Shown one piece after another: positions 32,891 to 43,525 of a stretch of 64,000 nt of DNA (its first letter is position 1; every line of letters starts with the position of its first letter). Position numbers and translations under genes: made by a program. A model generated the notes under the pieces. That model had not been told where the DNA came from. It worked only from the letters and a program-made list of their open reading frames with translations, and did not search any database. The DNA is from Macrotrachela quadricornifera (taxonomy: Eukaryota; Rotifera; Eurotatoria; Philodinida; Philodinidae): positions 493,552-557,551 of the forward strand of contig JAJEKB010021331.1 in assembly GCA_022393335.1 (NCBI GenBank). Reading direction: 5' to 3'.

Positions 32891-33090
32891 GTTTTACAAT
32901 TAATAAACTTCAACAGTTAAAATTTCCGTTCAGCCTGGTAGAGTTCAATGTAACTTATATTGCGCAAATCGATTAATCACCTGTGAGAACACATAAGATA
33001 TGTCTAACATACACTCTTATGTTTAGAGGAAGCTAATTCAGTGATTTACTTGAATGCAATCCAACAAAAAATAATTCGGAAGTCAAAGGG

Positions 33091-33663
33091 ATAGAACGCT
33101 CGTAGAAGTTTTCTTTCTATGTGTGGTAATCCAAAATTGTATAACTCAGTAGTATATACGAACGATTTTTGAACGTTGGTTTCCTTGTTCAAATCTGACT
33201 TTTGGTCTCTTAAGATAAAAATTGAAATTTTTTACCAAGTTAGCTCAGCCCATTTTTGATGACATGTCTCTGCTCTTTCTGTTCGAATGTGCGAGACAAA
33301 TTGAAATGCAGTAAGACATACATATTTCGATTTAAAAATATTTCGATAAGAATATTTAGACAAAAATATCACGGTAAAGGTCTCGTATTAATTGTATGAT
33401 AATAAGAAACAATATATCAGTGCTGATATTAATATAATTTCATTATGATAAAGAAAACAAAAGTTTGGCGTATACTACGATATCATTTTCATCGAAATAT
33501 CAGTTCATTTCTCCATTTCTGATGCAAACACCTTCACGTGTAACATACAAAACAAACTAAATAAAAACGTTTTCGTTATCTAATACAAGTTTAGACAACA
33601 AAAAAAGCAATTTTGACTGTGATGATAAAGTAAAAATAGATCGCTTTTGAAAATAGCAAAAGA
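33091..33663. other. Non-coding interval
   Basis: AT-rich flank of the piggyBac insertion; no coding or repeat signal recognised. Confidence 0.35.
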
Positions 33664-33853
33664 ATGTGGTCAGACCATTTTCAACAACGTATTGTCGAGA
33701 ATTTTGTTGTAATCTGCTTGAATTGTAGCATTAATGAATCTCACACAAACTCACCGTATCTAATTCAAGAACTTGCACATCTCATCAGTTCAATTGTAAC
33801 ATTCGTTTGTGTTGATGAATGCATCGATTATTTAGCAACACTAAAAAACAAGT
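33664..33853 (+). pseudogene. Fragment of the ART-TPR N-terminal domain
   Basis: Seen: a frame reading IVENFVVICLNCSINESHTN and then VTFVCVDECIDYLATLKNK. It aligns by eye with the start of the N-terminal domain in the two ART-TPR genes here (NCLLIWLDNGID...CIDFLTEV and NYLLLWVDANID...CIEFLNKM), in the same order and spacing. It stops at TAA (33853-33855) exactly where a repeat beginning acaagtaacgctcgtcg starts. Neither ART nor TPR sequence follows. Inferred: a third, truncated copy, cut by that repeat. Confidence 0.65.
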
Positions 33854-36800
33854 AACGCTCGTCGCTATGACTCGCTTAACCCTCGACTGAATTCTATTTA
33901 ACATTGTCTCTTACTGGTCGCTAGATTCTGCTCTGTTAACTATGATGGATACATGTGCACGTATACACCGATTTCTAGTGATAACGGTTCTATAAGATCC
34001 ACTCTGTAAACTTTTTGTTACGGCTTTCGTATGGCAATGTAAAGCACAGTTCGTAATCGATCATCGTTATTCCTGCTTCATTTCACTTTTAACTTCTCGA
34101 TTTTTTATATGATGTCAGCATAGATCAATGTAACACCTCATTTTCTTGCTCAAAAAATGATTTGATGCGTTATAGCATTTTCCAGGAAACTCATTTTTAC
34201 CACAACTGTAGGGAAGGATATAGCGGACTTAAGATTTCACTGGCATAATGGGCATAATACGTGAAGGAGGTATAGGAGCTATATCGCCTATAACTTTTAT
34301 ACCTCCTATACCCATTATAATTCCTATATTTCCTATAACCGTTGCAGTCCCTAAAAGCCCTCAAGAGACATGACCTCTGTATCTGTTTCCGCGTGTGTTC
34401 GTGTTTCCATGGCACCCTCAGCGAGTGACACGCCCTCCGACTATGTTTCGGTCTTATATCTCCTACTGCTTTCTTAGTATTTAAACGAGTTTCCGAAGAT
34501 ATTCTCCAAATGCATCATATGCCCATTATGGATCATATTTTATTGGACTGTTCAATCTGTTTGATGAGCAAATTCAATTTCTGGAAATTCATTTGATATC
34601 CAAAATACATGCAATTTTCTGAAAATCGCTATAACGCATCATATGCAGAAAATCGTTTACAGATAATATAATAACTAAAGCCAATTTAAGAAACAAGCGA
34701 CTAGTCATTCGTCGGCGTCCCTACGCGTCGTCACTCACAACTAGCTGTGTTCATGTTGAAGTCTATTTTCACATGAGTTCACTGTCTTGTGTTCAAAACC
34801 ACACTCATTCACGTTCCACTAACTCAAAAGAATTACAGGATCTGCAACAACGAAGCCTCTATAGGAAATTTGAAGAAAACAAGTAAAGGCACATAAATCT
34901 ATAAATAAGTGAACCATGACTAAGTTTATAAAACATCGCTGCGAAATCTTAATTATTTTTTTTGCAAATAACGAATATTTTAGATGCATGAATTCCTCAA
35001 AGTCTGATTCAAGGAGGAATAAAATCACAAAACACTGATCGCCTTAAAGGTCAGACTCTCCACACCTGATTGGCTGAAAGTTAGTTTTTAGGAAGCATTT
35101 CATTGGTGGAAATTTCAAACAGATAGAGACTGACTGGTCAAAAGTTTGATGTAAAAAGTTTGCCACTAGCTTAGTTCACAGATTCAATAATCTGATTGAA
35201 CGAAAGCCATATACTGAAAATGGCTGAGCCGTGATCTTTAAGCCAATGTTCTTTTCACTCGGTTATAAGCAAGTCTATTTTAATTTGCTCAACCCTCTCT
35301 TCGTCGAAGAAATATACTAGCTTTCGTTCCTACACTTCTGTTTCTATTCATTTAAAAAGGCATCATATTTTAAAAGTGGATGACAAAAATTTCTTTATAG
35401 TTAGAAGTAACACGAACCCTATGGGGATTTACTGACCCTTTTCTGAAAAAAAATTTAGTGTGATTATCATTCAAAATAATTTTCATTAGGATTATCTTAT
35501 ATCTGAATCTCCTTAGTTGCATGGAAGCAACGAAATAAAACATCCACTCTAGCGATGATTGCTTCATAAAAATATCCCTATATATTTATATGTAAACGAC
35601 AAGCAAACCTCAAGTTCGAGTTCTTCGTATTCGATTTAGTTTGATCAAGTCTAATACCGATATCTGACCATAATCAGTAGTTTGGGACGCCGTATTTTCT
35701 AATCCTGAACTCTAACTTGTTTGAACAAAACGAAGAGACAAACACTCATGTTTTTTTAAGGGCAATACTTATCAGTATACGACTGTTTCTTTAAGAAAAC
35801 AGAATTAGATACAGTTCAGATGCTTCATTTTGTTCATCAAGTTCAGTAGCATGACCAGGTGACGATCACTCCAAATCACAATTCTATGAAGATAATATCT
35901 TTTTCCAAACTAGAGAATTTCGCACAGCTTCTTAAAGTTTTAGGACGCCATGATTACATATATATTTCTACTTACGCTACAATAGGCAAATAACACAATA
36001 TTAGTATTCACAATTTCCTTTACTAGATATGCTCTGTTACATAAAATGTCTAATAAAGAATTATTTTTCCTCAACAATCGAGTTATTTGAGAATCTATTA
36101 AGGTACTCCAAATCTCACTTATTGCACTTATGATAAACTTTCTAAATCAACGACTAGTCGTTTCTATGTACGGTTTATTTTTCTGTCTATCTTCTGCCAC
36201 ATTAGGATTCTCATGCGCACATAAGTAGCTTACTCATAACATATCGATACGCAATCGAAAACTTCCAACACTCACGTAGCATTATGTAATTTTCATCAGT
36301 TTTCCATCTCTTTTTTGTTTTTACAAAATGATATTCTGCCGGATTCGTTATCAAACAAGATTAGTTAGACTCTTTGGAAGATCCACTTAAATTACTTGAA
36401 ACTTATTTCAAACTATACTTTGAAATAACGTTTTAAGTCAACGTCTAGTCGTTTCCATACTTAACACCACTACATCCTTCAATATTAGTTTAGATTTGAA
36501 CCGAATAGATGCATATCGTTTGAATTCCTCTCAGAAAGTTACTCGACATTTGTTAATACATTCATTAAGGAACTAAAAAAGGGAAACTATTCAAAAACTG
36601 CTACCAATAGAGTACACTACATTGTGGTCTAAGAAAAATCTTCGCCTACTTTGAATGTTATTTCAAGGTTGATGTCTATGAAGATTCAACAACAGTACAT
36701 CAAGCAACTACCTCTTTTTTTTCACATATTTCTATATAAATCTTACTCAAAACTCTGACGTATAGTAATGTACAAAGAAAAATGTTTTTATTAGAATTAA

Positions 36801-37456
36801 TGACGAACATGGATTCACAACCCTCGATTATTCTTAATTCAACCTCAAAATAACAAGAAGTTCATTAAAAAGCTAAAAAAAAGATCAAAAAAGCTTTTAT
36901 TCACTTTGAATTCTGATTTTCCGTACTTTTTAACAGTTAGTCAAGTTTTATCAAAAGCTATAATTCATTCATTTTCCGTTAATTAATAACTAACAATATT
37001 GAAAAACTAACCTCAGATTTAGGTTTCCCATAGCAAATTATATTTGGTGACTTTTCATTGCACACAGTTTATATTATTTATTATTAATTATTTGGTAATA
37101 GCCATTCAGTCTTGATTTATCGATCTTCGGTTAGCTTCAATCAAAGTTTTTAAGAAAAATAGCAAAAAAACTATAAATTGCTTATTTACTTATTCTAAAC
37201 CTCAAATTTGACTCGAAATTCGAATTCTAAACCTTCGACAACCTTTCAACGAGTTTTTTTTATAGAACATCACAGGTTTTAAATATGAGTCTAGGTGACA
37301 CCATTTTCCGATTGAGGTGAAGACACAAACACGCCAACAACCTTTAGAAACAAATATCTCTGCAAAACTACAGACTTATTTTATGCGATATGATTCATGC
37401 TTCAATTCGAGAAACAAATTGTTATTATCTTAGCAAAAACCTGCTGCAGTCAAAAA

Positions 37457-37760
37457 CTAATACTATCGATCGATTTCTTGCTCAAGACAATCTTTCATCA
37501 AACTTTATCAAGAATCACTATTTAAAAAAAAAATTTTTGCAGTAAAATTTTTTCAAAATCATAAAAAAAGTAATAGTACCATTCGATTCCTCGACCCCAA
37601 AACCCTTTGGTCAAACTTTATAAAAAATCATTATTTTCTTAAAAAGAGCCTGTTTTAGCAAAAAAAAATTATTTGGAAAAATTGAAAAACTAATAGTGCC
37701 ATTCGATTCCCCGACTAAGAAAACCTTTGGTCATACATTAAGCGTTGAGTTGACCGTGAA
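37457..37760. repeat. About 2.5 tandem units of about 118 bp
   Basis: Units starting near 37457, 37573 and 37692 share actaatagtnccattcgatt, then a cctttggtca-aactttat block and an A/T-rich tail. A diverged relative occurs near 53.15-53.31 kb. Confidence 0.6.
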
Positions 37761-37820
37761 GTGCGATTTTTTTATCGATTTCTTTCTAAGAACATGTTTT
37801 TTTGGACCTTTGACTCCAAC

Positions 37821-37990
37821 GAAAAGCAAGCAGGCAAACTATTTTTTTCGTATAACCCTCTCTGCAGTCGAGGGAATATGATGTTTTTTTGACCCTGACA
37901 CAAACCCACAGACAAACAAACAAACAAACAAACAAACAGACAAACTACTTTTTTTTCATATGACCCTCCTTACAGTCGAGGGAATATACC
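37821..37990. repeat. Two direct copies of a hairpin block plus (CAAA)n microsatellite
   Basis: The block caaactatttttttcgtata-accctctctgcagtcgaggg (to 37874) recurs diverged at 37940-37983 (caaactacttttttttcata-gaccctccttacagtcgaggg). The (CAAA)n run lies at 37912-37938. Each copy ends in a 5-bp stem hairpin CCCTC-loop-GAGGG. Confidence 0.65.
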
Positions 37991-38097
37991 TGATTGAAAA
38001 TTAACAATTATGATGCGAAGGTATTATCCGTCAAAATGATCGAACTAGTACATAATAATTTTGGTTGTTGGTTGAATGCAAATACTAACATTCGAGT

Positions 38098-38363
38098 TTT
38101 TCTTTTATAATCTGATAAATACAGTACAAGGAAAAGATAATTTTTTCAAAGTTTTCGTATACGATTCTGGTATACCAAATAGCCGAGAATTAGGAACAGA
38201 TAGTGTTTGTAAACGATGTGCTTTTACAACTTATTTGAATTTATTCTGGTTCAAGTGAATGACAATAATCACTTTTAATGTTCAAAAGAATATCTTCGAG
38301 ATCAGTATGTGCAGTAACAGTGCAGCGTAAATCTTTACATCGATAGCATTTTGTCGTACTCAT
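38098..38363 (-). pseudogene. Small decayed gene of unknown function
   Basis: Seen: from ATG at 38361-38363 leftward a 40-codon frame (MSTTKCYRCKDLRC, then TVTAHTDLEDILLNIKSDYC) ends at TAA 38241-38243. A shifted frame then continues with VKAHRLQTLSVPNSRLFGIP and ESYTKTLKKLSFPCTV to about 38098, after a further stop. The two segments have protein-like composition in adjacent frames with no GT-AG intron between them, which suggests a frameshifted gene. The Cys pair C-x2-C could bind metal. I recognise no family. Chance open frames remain possible. Confidence 0.35.
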
Positions 38364-39506
38364 TGTCATATTCAATTTAAAGATGAAATTGTTTGTATTA
38401 AACATTTTTTTCCTTTTTGAGAAATGATAAATGATATTTTATTAGAAGTAGTAGTCATCATATCGGAAAAAAACTGAAAATCAATTCGTATATCCTTAAC
38501 TATTAACTATGAGCAGTCAAAATCTTATCAGTACAATCATTATTAATGAAGTATTATAGAGAAATTAATTAATCAAAAAAGATTGGTATTTATCTATTAT
38601 ATTCGTATATTTACATGCGCATTGCTTAAAGAATAAACACTGTTAACAGCATACTCTAACCAATCAAATAATCATTTTTAACATATATCTTATAACGACG
38701 TCTGACGACTATTTATTCTTTTCTTTCGACATTTTTCCTTTCTTTCTTTTCCCATCATACCTTCTATATCTATAAATATTTGAGTATGTTGTTCACAACA
38801 AAAACCATTATTTTTATATTTATTGCATAGTTTCCTCAATAATTAACTGTTTATTCGATACTTGCTAGTTTCTAACCAAATTTGAATTGGTATATATGTC
38901 CTTCACTGAAAAACACTTCAGGGAAAGTACTTTTCGGCAAAGAGTGGTGTTCGAAACATGATAGTAAGGGTAAAATAAGTGAACCTCTTTAAGACTAACG
39001 GATTTGTGTACGAATTAAAGAAAGTCCAACAGTCTAAACCATCCTACGAGTTTTTTGATGAAATGCTTTTTGATGATGAGCATTACATTCACTAATGATG
39101 ATAAATAATAAGTATTTTTTTCTTTCCTATTTATTTTCAAAAGAAAAAAAAACCCAGACACAATTATTTATGCATATTAATACAGACAAGGCAATTAGAG
39201 ATGTATTCGAATGATATGAAAACAAAAACATTTCCTGAAACAGAAAACAATATTTACCTGAAAAAAAACATGTTATTTATGCAGACGAAATACTAACATG
39301 ATATTTTGTCACGCGTCAATGATCGATGCGTTTGCTTATATTTACATGTTTGCGTATGCATTTATTTCATTTATATTTACTTCATATTTGCTATATCAAT
39401 CTACTGTAAACTAGAAACATTCTTACTAGAAGTTCGTCCATATAAGATTAACATCTGCTCGATCTCTCAAGCATCTATATCAAATTTTAATTCATCAATA
39501 AAAGCT
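38364..39506. other. Non-coding interval and upstream region of the ZZ gene
   Basis: No gene. From about 39090 to the ATG at 39507 the sequence is shared with an inverted copy ending near 48.85 kb. The block atttatgcatattaat (39166-39181) within it is the best conserved part and recurs near 48.77 and 62.67 kb. Confidence 0.4.
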
Positions 39507-39821
39507 ATGGAGCGATCACGATCACCATCACCAGAATTAGAGTCTAAAGGAGCTCAAGCATTCATGTACACATGGCAATGGGTAGTACCACAAATGCAAT
39601 GGCCAACGATGTTTACAAACAAACTTCCCACTAGCTGGCGGTGTGATAAGTGCAAACATAAGAATCGGCGTCGTCGTTTTGCATGTCAGGAATGTCTCGC
39701 CCGCGGCAAGAATTATGACCTTTGCATAAACTGCATTACCAAGGCTCCGAAGATACATCCGGGACACCAATTTTATCCATTACATGACTTACAACAATAC
39801 AACATCGTTTGGTGGTATTGA
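39507..39821 (+). CDS. Small ZZ-type zinc-finger protein, 104 aa
   Basis: Seen: the ATG at 39507 (MERSRSPSPELESKGAQAFM) is chosen because similarity with the inverted copy at 48.1-48.4 kb begins there, and because the open frame upstream is low-complexity. The core is WRCDKCKHKNRRRRFACQEC, then YDLCINCITKAPKIHPGHQF, ending in WWY. Known: ZZ fingers have C-x2-C pairs, a D-x-C-x2-C centre and two C-terminal histidines (H-x-G-H), coordinate two zincs and bind protein N-terminal tails; all of these are present. The N-terminal SRSPSPE stretch is a likely phosphorylation site (inference). AATAAA near 39928 follows. A stand-alone ZZ domain of this size is unusual; it is normally part of larger proteins. 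Confidence 0.7.
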   Translation: MERSRSPSPELESKGAQAFMYTWQWVVPQMQWPTMFTNKLPTSWRCDKCKHKNRRRRFACQECLARGKNYDLCINCITKAPKIHPGHQFYPLHDLQQYNIVWWY

Positions 39822-40052
39822 TATTCTCGTTCCAATTCTTAGTATCTTATACAAGTGAAAATGACACAAACTATTTCACACAAAATCTTCTATTTTAATC
39901 TGCTTCACTAATACCTTTTCTTTTTCAATAAATGAGAAAACTAATTGGCATTCGATAGTAAGAGACAGTCAATCATATGATTGTCATATATCTTTGATAT
40001 GTATACGATTTGAGTGTAGCACCTGATTACATGAATTCGACTTAACCATGTA
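39822..40052. other. 3' flank of the ZZ gene, shared with the inverted copy
   Basis: Contains AATAAA near 39928. Sequence similarity with the inverted copy continues through tttgatatgtatacgatttg (39991-40010) to about 40030. Confidence 0.5.
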
Positions 40053-40246
40053 ACTGAACAAGTAACGTTCATCGTCAAGCGATTCACTTAGCCCTAGACT
40101 GATAGAATACATGTAAGGAAGTAATAGCATAAAAAAGCTACATTAAAAAAGTAATACGCAAAATTGATAATATGATCAGTATATCTTACGCGACCGTAAA
40201 AGTTAATTTGGAGAATTCTCACTCTGAGTATAGATGATGCATTTAC

Positions 40247-40416
40247 AAAGGAGGGGGGCGGGTTTTCTAGCAAAATCGGCCCTATTCAAAAATTTTGCTG
40301 GGGTACTCCTGATTACGTGATATTTGAACAACGCATTCGAAAATCACGTAATCAGGGGTACTCTAGCAAAATTTTTGAATAGGGCCGATTTTGCTAGCAA
40401 ACCCGCCCCCTCCTTT
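40247..40416. repeat. Near-perfect inverted repeat, 75-bp arms, 21-bp spacer
   Basis: aaaggaggggggcgggtttt...tactcctgattacgtgat (40247-40321) is mirrored by atcacgtaatcaggggta...aacccgccccctccttt (40343-40416) with very few mismatches. The G-run/C-run outer ends stand out in this AT-rich region. The structure would form a stable hairpin in RNA or extruded DNA. Confidence 0.9.
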
Positions 40417-40832
40417 AAGTTTTTTATCGTTTTTATTTTATTTCTTTTTTTGCTTTTATAAATACAAATAGCGCGCAATAAGATTAGACAACAATACGAA
40501 TTTTTTATAATTATATTGGCGCTATTTGTTCGTACAAAAATATGAATTATATTATTCATAAACTTTGAGTTTTATTAATCAAAATTTTATGTTCAAGTCC
40601 GCTCATTAATTCTAAACTATTAATAAATCATATACTTATTGATACACCGTTGCAAATCAATCCTACAATACTTAATAATTTAAAGGATTTATTTAAATCC
40701 ATACTACCCCTTTAGTCTGACTGTTACTAATTGAATGCTTTTGTAAACCGTTTTACACCAGTATCTGAATTATACTTATTTCATTGTCATTTTACTAATG
40801 ATTATTATGGATTCATTTACATCAGTCTTTAG

Positions 40833-41093
40833 ATGGTCATTTGCACCAAAAAGAAAATGGTCATTTGTGCCAAAAAAATGGTCGTTTGTGCCATAGTTAC
40901 ATGGCCATTTGAACCATAGTTACCTGATTAATTTCAACAAAAAATGGTCATTTGTGCCCAAAAAAAATGGCCATCTGTACCATGTTACCGACAATTCCCG
41001 TTTTTAGACCCTATCCTTTCAGTCTAGGGAAATTATTTGTACGACAGTTACTGTGGGCATTTCAGCCATAGTTGTTAAATGGTCATTTGTACC
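40833..41093. repeat. Interspersed copies of atggtcatttgtgcca
   Basis: At least seven variants of atggtcatttgtgcc / atggccatttgaacc occur between 40833 and 40983, and one more at 41079-41093, separated by A-runs or short linkers. A decayed minisatellite inside the repeat element. Confidence 0.7.
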
Positions 41094-41176
41094 ATATCGC
41101 GTTACCGACAGACAGACAGACAGACAGACACAAGTGAATTTACGTTTTGCAGACCCTAGCCTTTCAGTCTAGGGAA

Positions 41177-41439
41177 TTTTTTCTCGATTGTAGTTGTACA
41201 TGTTGTCTGCCTCTGTCTCATTCTCATTGAATCATAAGACTACGTACCACATAGATCTATTGATGATTGCCATGTTCAATACGAATAGATTTAAGAAAAA
41301 AATCAAGAAAACTTAGAATATGCATTCAGTACTACTGACACTCTTCATACAGTAAACATAATACAACGTAAGATAATACTATTCATCGATAACAGTATTT
41401 TATTTAGAGTGAGTTTATAGAATGAATATCAAAGCACCA
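41177..41439. other. Non-coding spacer
   Basis: Just under 300 bp, no gene or repeat recognised. Confidence 0.35.
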
Positions 41440-41925
41440 TACAACGTGTTTCGACCTTTGTTTAAGGATTTCATCAGATAAATGTAGAATCGATGTAACA
41501 TTGCATTAAATTCTATCTCAATTAAATCAATAGATAGTTATAAGAGTCAAATCTCTCAATATGCAATCTATGAATATATGGGATGAGAGTGAGGGTGAGT
41601 ATTACAAAAAAGACGAGCCACGATCGGTTTCGATTCTTTCTCAATGAATCATCATTAGGTAGCTTTAGCACACTCTATTGAAATTTGAATATTCAAAAAA
41701 TTGAAAGATTCAAAGAATCTTCAATTCTCAAAATTCAAATTTTTAACAGTAACAGAGATTTCTTATTTGCAATAAGGTGAGGTGAGTATTACAAAGCAGA
41801 AGAGCCACGATTAGTTTCGACTTTTTCTCAAGAGATCTTCATCAGGGTGAGGGTGGGAATTTGAAAGGATAAAACATCACGACCGGTTTCGCCTTATTTC
41901 AAAGTCTTATCAGGTGACTTAAGTA
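41440..41925 (-). repeat. Four copies of a CTGATGA-stem-CGAAAC motif in a local repeat array
   Basis: Read on the minus strand, positions 41448-41478, 41621-41655, 41813-41846 and 41885-41914 each give C/A-TGATGA (or TGATAA), a 12-20 nt segment able to form a short stem in at least two copies (e.g. GATTC/GAATC), then CGAAAC. The last three units also share ggtgag-attacaaa or gagccacgat flanks. CUGAUGA...GAAAC is the catalytic core pattern of hammerhead ribozymes, but stems I/III and a cleavage triplet could not be confirmed. The same phrase is common in 3' ends of invertebrate repeats. Confidence 0.4.
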
Positions 41926-41930
41926 ATCTA

Positions 41931-42883
41931 CACGGTTGCCAAAAATGTTTTGCCAGGGGGGTAACGCTATAGTTTCAAACAAAGTAGATAATGAATTTTA
42001 TACCAGCAGAAAGCTCGTCGAAAACGGGATTTATTGGTACTAAATAGTACGTTTTATCAAAACCTTTTAGTGTCGAACTTAAAAGACCTTTAGAAATTTG
42101 ATACTTTTTGGGGATAGCAAATAAAGCGTCAGTAATTTCAACATTGAATAAACATTATTTTCCTAAACATTTTTACATAGTTCGATAGAGCTCGTCAAGC
42201 TCTACAAATCTGTATACATCAAAACTTTTTAAAGTCATTTTTCTGAGATAAAATATTCAAAAAACCAGTTGGAAAATGTCGCAAAATATGAAAAAATTCG
42301 TCTTTTCCATCTTGATGGAAAATATTCGACTTTCCAACGAAAATAGCTGCTTTTAGTATTTTCACCCTCACGGACGCTTCCGGATATATTCATTAGACGC
42401 AGTCTTTTTCGTTGCATCTGGAAGGCGTATTTCCAAGCGTCTGTGGTTGTAAAAATACTAAAAGCAGCTATTTTCGTTGGAAAGTCGAATGTTTTCTATC
42501 AAGATGGAAAAGACGAATTTTTTCATATTTTGTGACATTTTCCAACTGGTTTTTTGAATATTTTATCTCAGAAAAATGACTTTAAAAAGTTTTGATGTAT
42601 ACAGATTTGTAGAGCTTGACGAGCTCTATCGAACTATGTAAAAATGTTTAGGAAAATAATGTTTATTCAATGTTGAAATTACTGACGCTTTATTTGCTAT
42701 CCCCAAAAAGTATCAAATTTCTAAAGGTCTTTTAAGTTCGACACTAAAAGGTTTTGATAAAACGTACTATTTAGTACCAATAAATCCCGTTTTCGACGAG
42801 CTTTCTGCTGGTATAAAATTCATTATCTACTTTGTTTGAAACTATAGCGTTACCCCCCTGGCAAAACATTTTTGGCAACCGTG
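41931..42883. repeat. Palindromic foldback element (953 bp), TA-flanked
   Basis: The left end CACGGTTGCCAAAAATG (41931) is mirrored by the right end finishing CCGTG at 42883, and TA lies on both sides (41929-41930 and 42884-42885). The arms, about 450 bp each, are nearly identical reverse complements, meeting near 42395-42435 around gacgcagtctttttcgttgc. Each arm contains a small internal hairpin, tagagctcgtcaagctcta. Known: TA duplication is typical of Tc1/mariner. Open frames inside are mirror artefacts. High arm identity suggests recent origin or conversion. Confidence 0.88.
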
Positions 42884-42885
42884 TA

Positions 42886-43523
42886 TATGAATGGTATAAC
42901 AAGCTGAAATTAAATTGAAAAGTCAAAAGATCTCTAATATTAAGTTCCAGCCTATTTTATCACAGATAGTAGATCTTCTATAATCAATCTTGAGGGTGGG
43001 TTAGTTAGAAAGCACATCGGGATTGCGATTTCGTTCTTCCTTAAAGGGATCACCCTCACAAAAGTCGATTTTTCAAAAAAAATCAATATTGACTTTTTTT
43101 CATAGAAAGGTGCGCTTGAATCTCGGCTTTCAGAATATGTATAGGTTTTAAAAAAGAGAACGGTTTTTCATAAACTTATAGAAAAAACTGTCGATCACAT
43201 TATCAAGAGTTTTAACAAAACTTTTTGTAACCTTTTTAAAACATTTTTTCTTTGAAAAAAATTGTTTTATCATTCGTACAAACGCTCAATAAATCATTTT
43301 TGCACCGATCTTTATGCGTCTCTAAATATTCTAGATATGGATTTTTGTATTTTTAATCTATCCTCAGTAATGAACATCTGTAATTGAAGTATAATGTGTA
43401 AGAGTGCATCCAAGGGAATTTAAAATTTTTATGAGAAATGATTTTTTCCATTTGTTAAAATGAATTCTATGAAGTTAGAATTCACCAATTCTGCCGATTT
43501 TCTTATTAAATAATTAAAAAATC
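42886..43523. other. Non-coding spacer between two foldbacks
   Basis: AT-rich, no gene recognised; a short gagggtgg-type G-rich phrase near 42992 resembles ones near 41.6-41.85 kb. Confidence 0.35.
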
Positions 43524-43525
43524 TA

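Larger units (their letters stand above)
30632..33090 (+). mobile_element. piggyBac-type DNA transposon, 2459 bp, flanked by ATAG
   Basis: Seen: perfect 13-bp terminal inverted repeats CCCTTTGACTTCC (30632-30644) and complement (33078-33090), bounded on both sides by ATAG (30628-30631 and 33091-33094). The interior encodes a piggyBac transposase with one stop codon. Known: piggyBac elements start with CC(C) and are about 2.4-2.5 kb, which fits; their target duplication is normally TTAA. The ATAG flanks are therefore unusual. Near-intact coding capacity and perfect ends indicate recent activity. Confidence 0.9.
33849..37990 (+). repeat. Possible long Helentron-like or composite repeat element
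   Basis: Seen: the left edge reads caagtaacgctcgtcg and, at 33880-33889, CCCTCGACTG. Near 37.98 kb the inverse CAGTCGAGGG closes a hairpin (ccctccttacagtcgaggg), preceded by a (CAAA)n tract. The same left edge and hairpin, with the same internal base change on both sides (CCCTAGACTG / CAGTCTAGGG), bound a second region at 40.05-41.18 kb. Known: Helentron-related non-autonomous elements carry subterminal inverted repeats, a microsatellite and a 3' hairpin. No Rep/helicase coding sequence is present. Boundaries are tentative; the middle (34-37.4 kb) has no recognised gene. It includes a ggaggtataggag/ctcctata low-complexity block at 34.26-34.34 kb and partial inverted ends gatgcgttatagcattttc (34155) / gaaaatcgctataacgcatc (34622). 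Confidence 0.35.
40055..41176 (+). repeat. Shorter member of the same possible Helentron-like repeat family
   Basis: The left edge acaagtaacgttcatcg (40060) matches 33.85 kb. CCCTAGACTG lies at 40092-40101, and the right end accctagcctttcagtctag makes a hairpin with CAGTCTAGGG (41166-41175), preceded by a (GACA)n run at 41107-41130. An imperfect earlier copy of the right end lies at 41007-41029. The interior has a strong inverted repeat and a GGTCATTTGTGCC repeat, listed separately. No coding sequence. Confidence 0.4.

Noticed and set aside
39306..39506. N-terminal extension of the ZZ protein
   Set aside because: The upstream in-frame sequence is Ile/Tyr/Cys-rich low-complexity; similarity to the inverted copy as protein starts at the internal ATG.
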